Assembly (NCBI GenBank): GCA_027347545.1 | Contig: DAIEQT010000149.1 | Location: forward strand, 1-7,213 | Length of the DNA stretch: 7,213 bases | Direction of reading: 5' to 3' | Source: Ignavibacteria bacterium | GTDB taxonomy: Bacteria > Bacteroidota > Ignavibacteria > Ignavibacteriales > Melioribacteraceae | Shown: one piece after another, positions 6,078 to 7,213 of the stretch | Layout: every line of letters starts with the position of its first letter | Position numbering within the stretch: the stretch's first letter is position 1 | Position numbers and translations under genes: made by a program | Notes under the pieces: generated by a model | Told to the model about the DNA's origin: nothing | Database searches by the model: none | What the model saw: the letters and a program-made list of their open reading frames with translations, nothing else

Positions 6078-7213
6078 ATGAATGTTCAAATCCGCTTATC
6101 TATTATGATGTTCCTTCAATATGCTATCTGGGGCGCGTGGTATGTAACTGTTGGTAATTACATGGGGGCAATTGGAATGTCACATGTAATTCACTGGGCA
6201 TACACTGTTAGCCCAATCGCAGCAATAGTTTCCCCATTCTTTCTCGGCATGATAGCCGACCGCTACTTCGCAACAGAAAAAGTTTTAGGTGTTCTTCATA
6301 TTATTGGCGGACTCGCAATGTTCTTAGCTCCGTTTGTTGCAGAAGGAACAAATGCTTCACCTACTTTCTTTATCATACTTCTTCTTATCAATATGTTATG
6401 CTATATGCCTACGGTTGCACTAACAAACTCTTTGGCATTTCATCACATGACAAATCAAGAAAAACAATTCCCAATTATTCGCGTGTTTGGTACAATTGGA
6501 TGGATTGCGGTTGGAATTTTTGTTAGCAAAGTTTTAGGCGCTGATGAAACCGCTGTTCCGCTAAAGATTGCCGGTGTTTTAGGTGTGTTTATGGGATTCT
6601 TCAGCTTTGTTCTGCCTCATACACCTCCATCAAATAAAGGTGAAAAAGTTACTGCGCGTCAAATTCTTGGCATTGATGCGTTGAAGCAGTTAAACACAAA
6701 ACCGTTTATTGTCTTTATTATAAGCGCGTTTTTGATTTGCATTCCTCTCTCTGTTTATTACGCATACGCTCCGGTATTTGTTAACGGCAGCGGAATTGAA
6801 AACCCGGCTTTCAAAATGTCGTTTGGTCAAATGTCTGAAGCATTTTTCATTCTGATTATGCCATTGTTATTCTCTTATATCGGCATTAAGAAAATGCTAT
6901 TAACCGGAATGGCTGCTTGGGTTCTCCGTTATGTATTGTTTGCTCTTGGCGCACCGGATACAGTTGTTTGGATGATCCTTGGCGGAATTATTCTTCATGG
7001 TATTTGCTACGATTTCTTCTTCGTCGCCGGCTTCATTTATGTTGATAAAAAAGCAACAAACGAAATTCGCGGACAAGCGCAAGGATTTGTTGTACTCGCA
7101 ACTTACGGTTTGGGAATGTTGATAGGTTCTCAAGTTGCCGGATATTTATTTAATGGAATGATTACTGCAACTGGCAAAGAAGCTTTAGTACAGTGGCAAA
7201 ATTTCTGGTGGGT
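6078..7213 (+). CDS. NupG-like MFS nucleoside permease, 3' end cut by the window
   Basis: An open frame of 378 codons runs off the right edge without a stop. It is an inner-membrane major facilitator transporter resembling the nucleoside:H+ symporter family of E. coli NupG, as recalled. Shared features are FLQYAIWGAWYVTVGNYM at 12-29, the helix 2-3 loop ADRYF at 60-64, FPIIRVFGTIGW at 131-142, QMSEAFFILIMP with YIGIKKM after it at 251-273, AWVLRYVLFALGAP at 280-293 and YDFFFVAGFIYVD at 311-323. NupG is about 418 residues long, so roughly 40 residues should be missing. The substrate may be a nucleoside, but similar permeases occur beside Gfo/Idh/MocA oxidoreductases in Bacteroidota-like genomes, so a sugar derivative handled by the divergent genes is an alternative (inference). 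A strong ribosome binding site fixes the start. Confidence 0.92.
   Translation, partial: MNVQIRLSIMMFLQYAIWGAWYVTVGNYMGAIGMSHVIHWAYTVSPIAAIVSPFFLGMIADRYFATEKVLGVLHIIGGLAMFLAPFVAEGTNASPTFFIILLLINMLCYMPTVALTNSLAFHHMTNQEKQFPIIRVFGTIGWIAVGIFVSKVLGADETAVPLKIAGVLGVFMGFFSFVLPHTPPSNKGEKVTARQILGIDALKQLNTKPFIVFIISAFLICIPLSVYYAYAPVFVNGSGIENPAFKMSFGQMSEAFFILIMPLLFSYIGIKKMLLTGMAAWVLRYVLFALGAPDTVVWMILGGIILHGICYDFFFVAGFIYVDKKATNEIRGQAQGFVVLATYGLGMLIGSQVAGYLFNGMITATGKEALVQWQNFWW

Noticed and set aside
6900..7133. Minus-strand 77-codon open frame inside the permease
   Set aside because: It is antisense to a continuous NupG-like coding frame with clear family motifs.

Overview
The window is about 40% GC with a Gram-negative look. 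It carries Tat-exported oxidoreductases, periplasmic c-type cytochrome motifs and very compact gene spacing. Two Tat-dependent Gfo/Idh/MocA proteins beside a NupG-type permease, plus interspersed imperfect stem-loop repeats built from words like CACAAAG and CGCAAAG, suggest the Bacteroidota/Ignavibacteria side of the tree. This placement rests on gene style and memory of similar genomes; there is no marker gene here.

Layout: a minus-strand cluster runs right to left from 5598 to 128. In transcription order it holds a Tat-signal Gfo/Idh/MocA oxidoreductase (5598-4234), a 134-bp gap filled largely by a stem-loop repeat, a second and divergent Tat-signal Gfo/Idh/MocA oxidoreductase (4099-2762), a membrane-anchored seven-heme cytochrome c (2759-756, only 2 bp after the previous stop), and a small histidine-bearing membrane protein resembling a b-type cytochrome (745-128, TTG start with its own ribosome binding site). 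A 479-bp divergent intergenic region (5599-6077) holds a second stem-loop repeat and candidate promoters for the gene on its right. That gene is a plus-strand NupG-like MFS permease (6078 onward), cut by the window end.

Working model (inference): the permease and the two exported oxidoreductases handle a sugar or nucleoside-like compound. The multiheme cytochrome c and its membrane partner form a quinone/cytochrome electron-transfer module that is translated with, and may serve, the periplasmic oxidoreductases. The most unusual local observation is that the cytochrome gene's first ~35 codons run straight through a genomic repeat with a perfect hairpin, so the predicted N-terminal tail is repeat-derived. 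No RNA genes, CRISPR arrays, transposases or convincing rho-independent terminators were seen.
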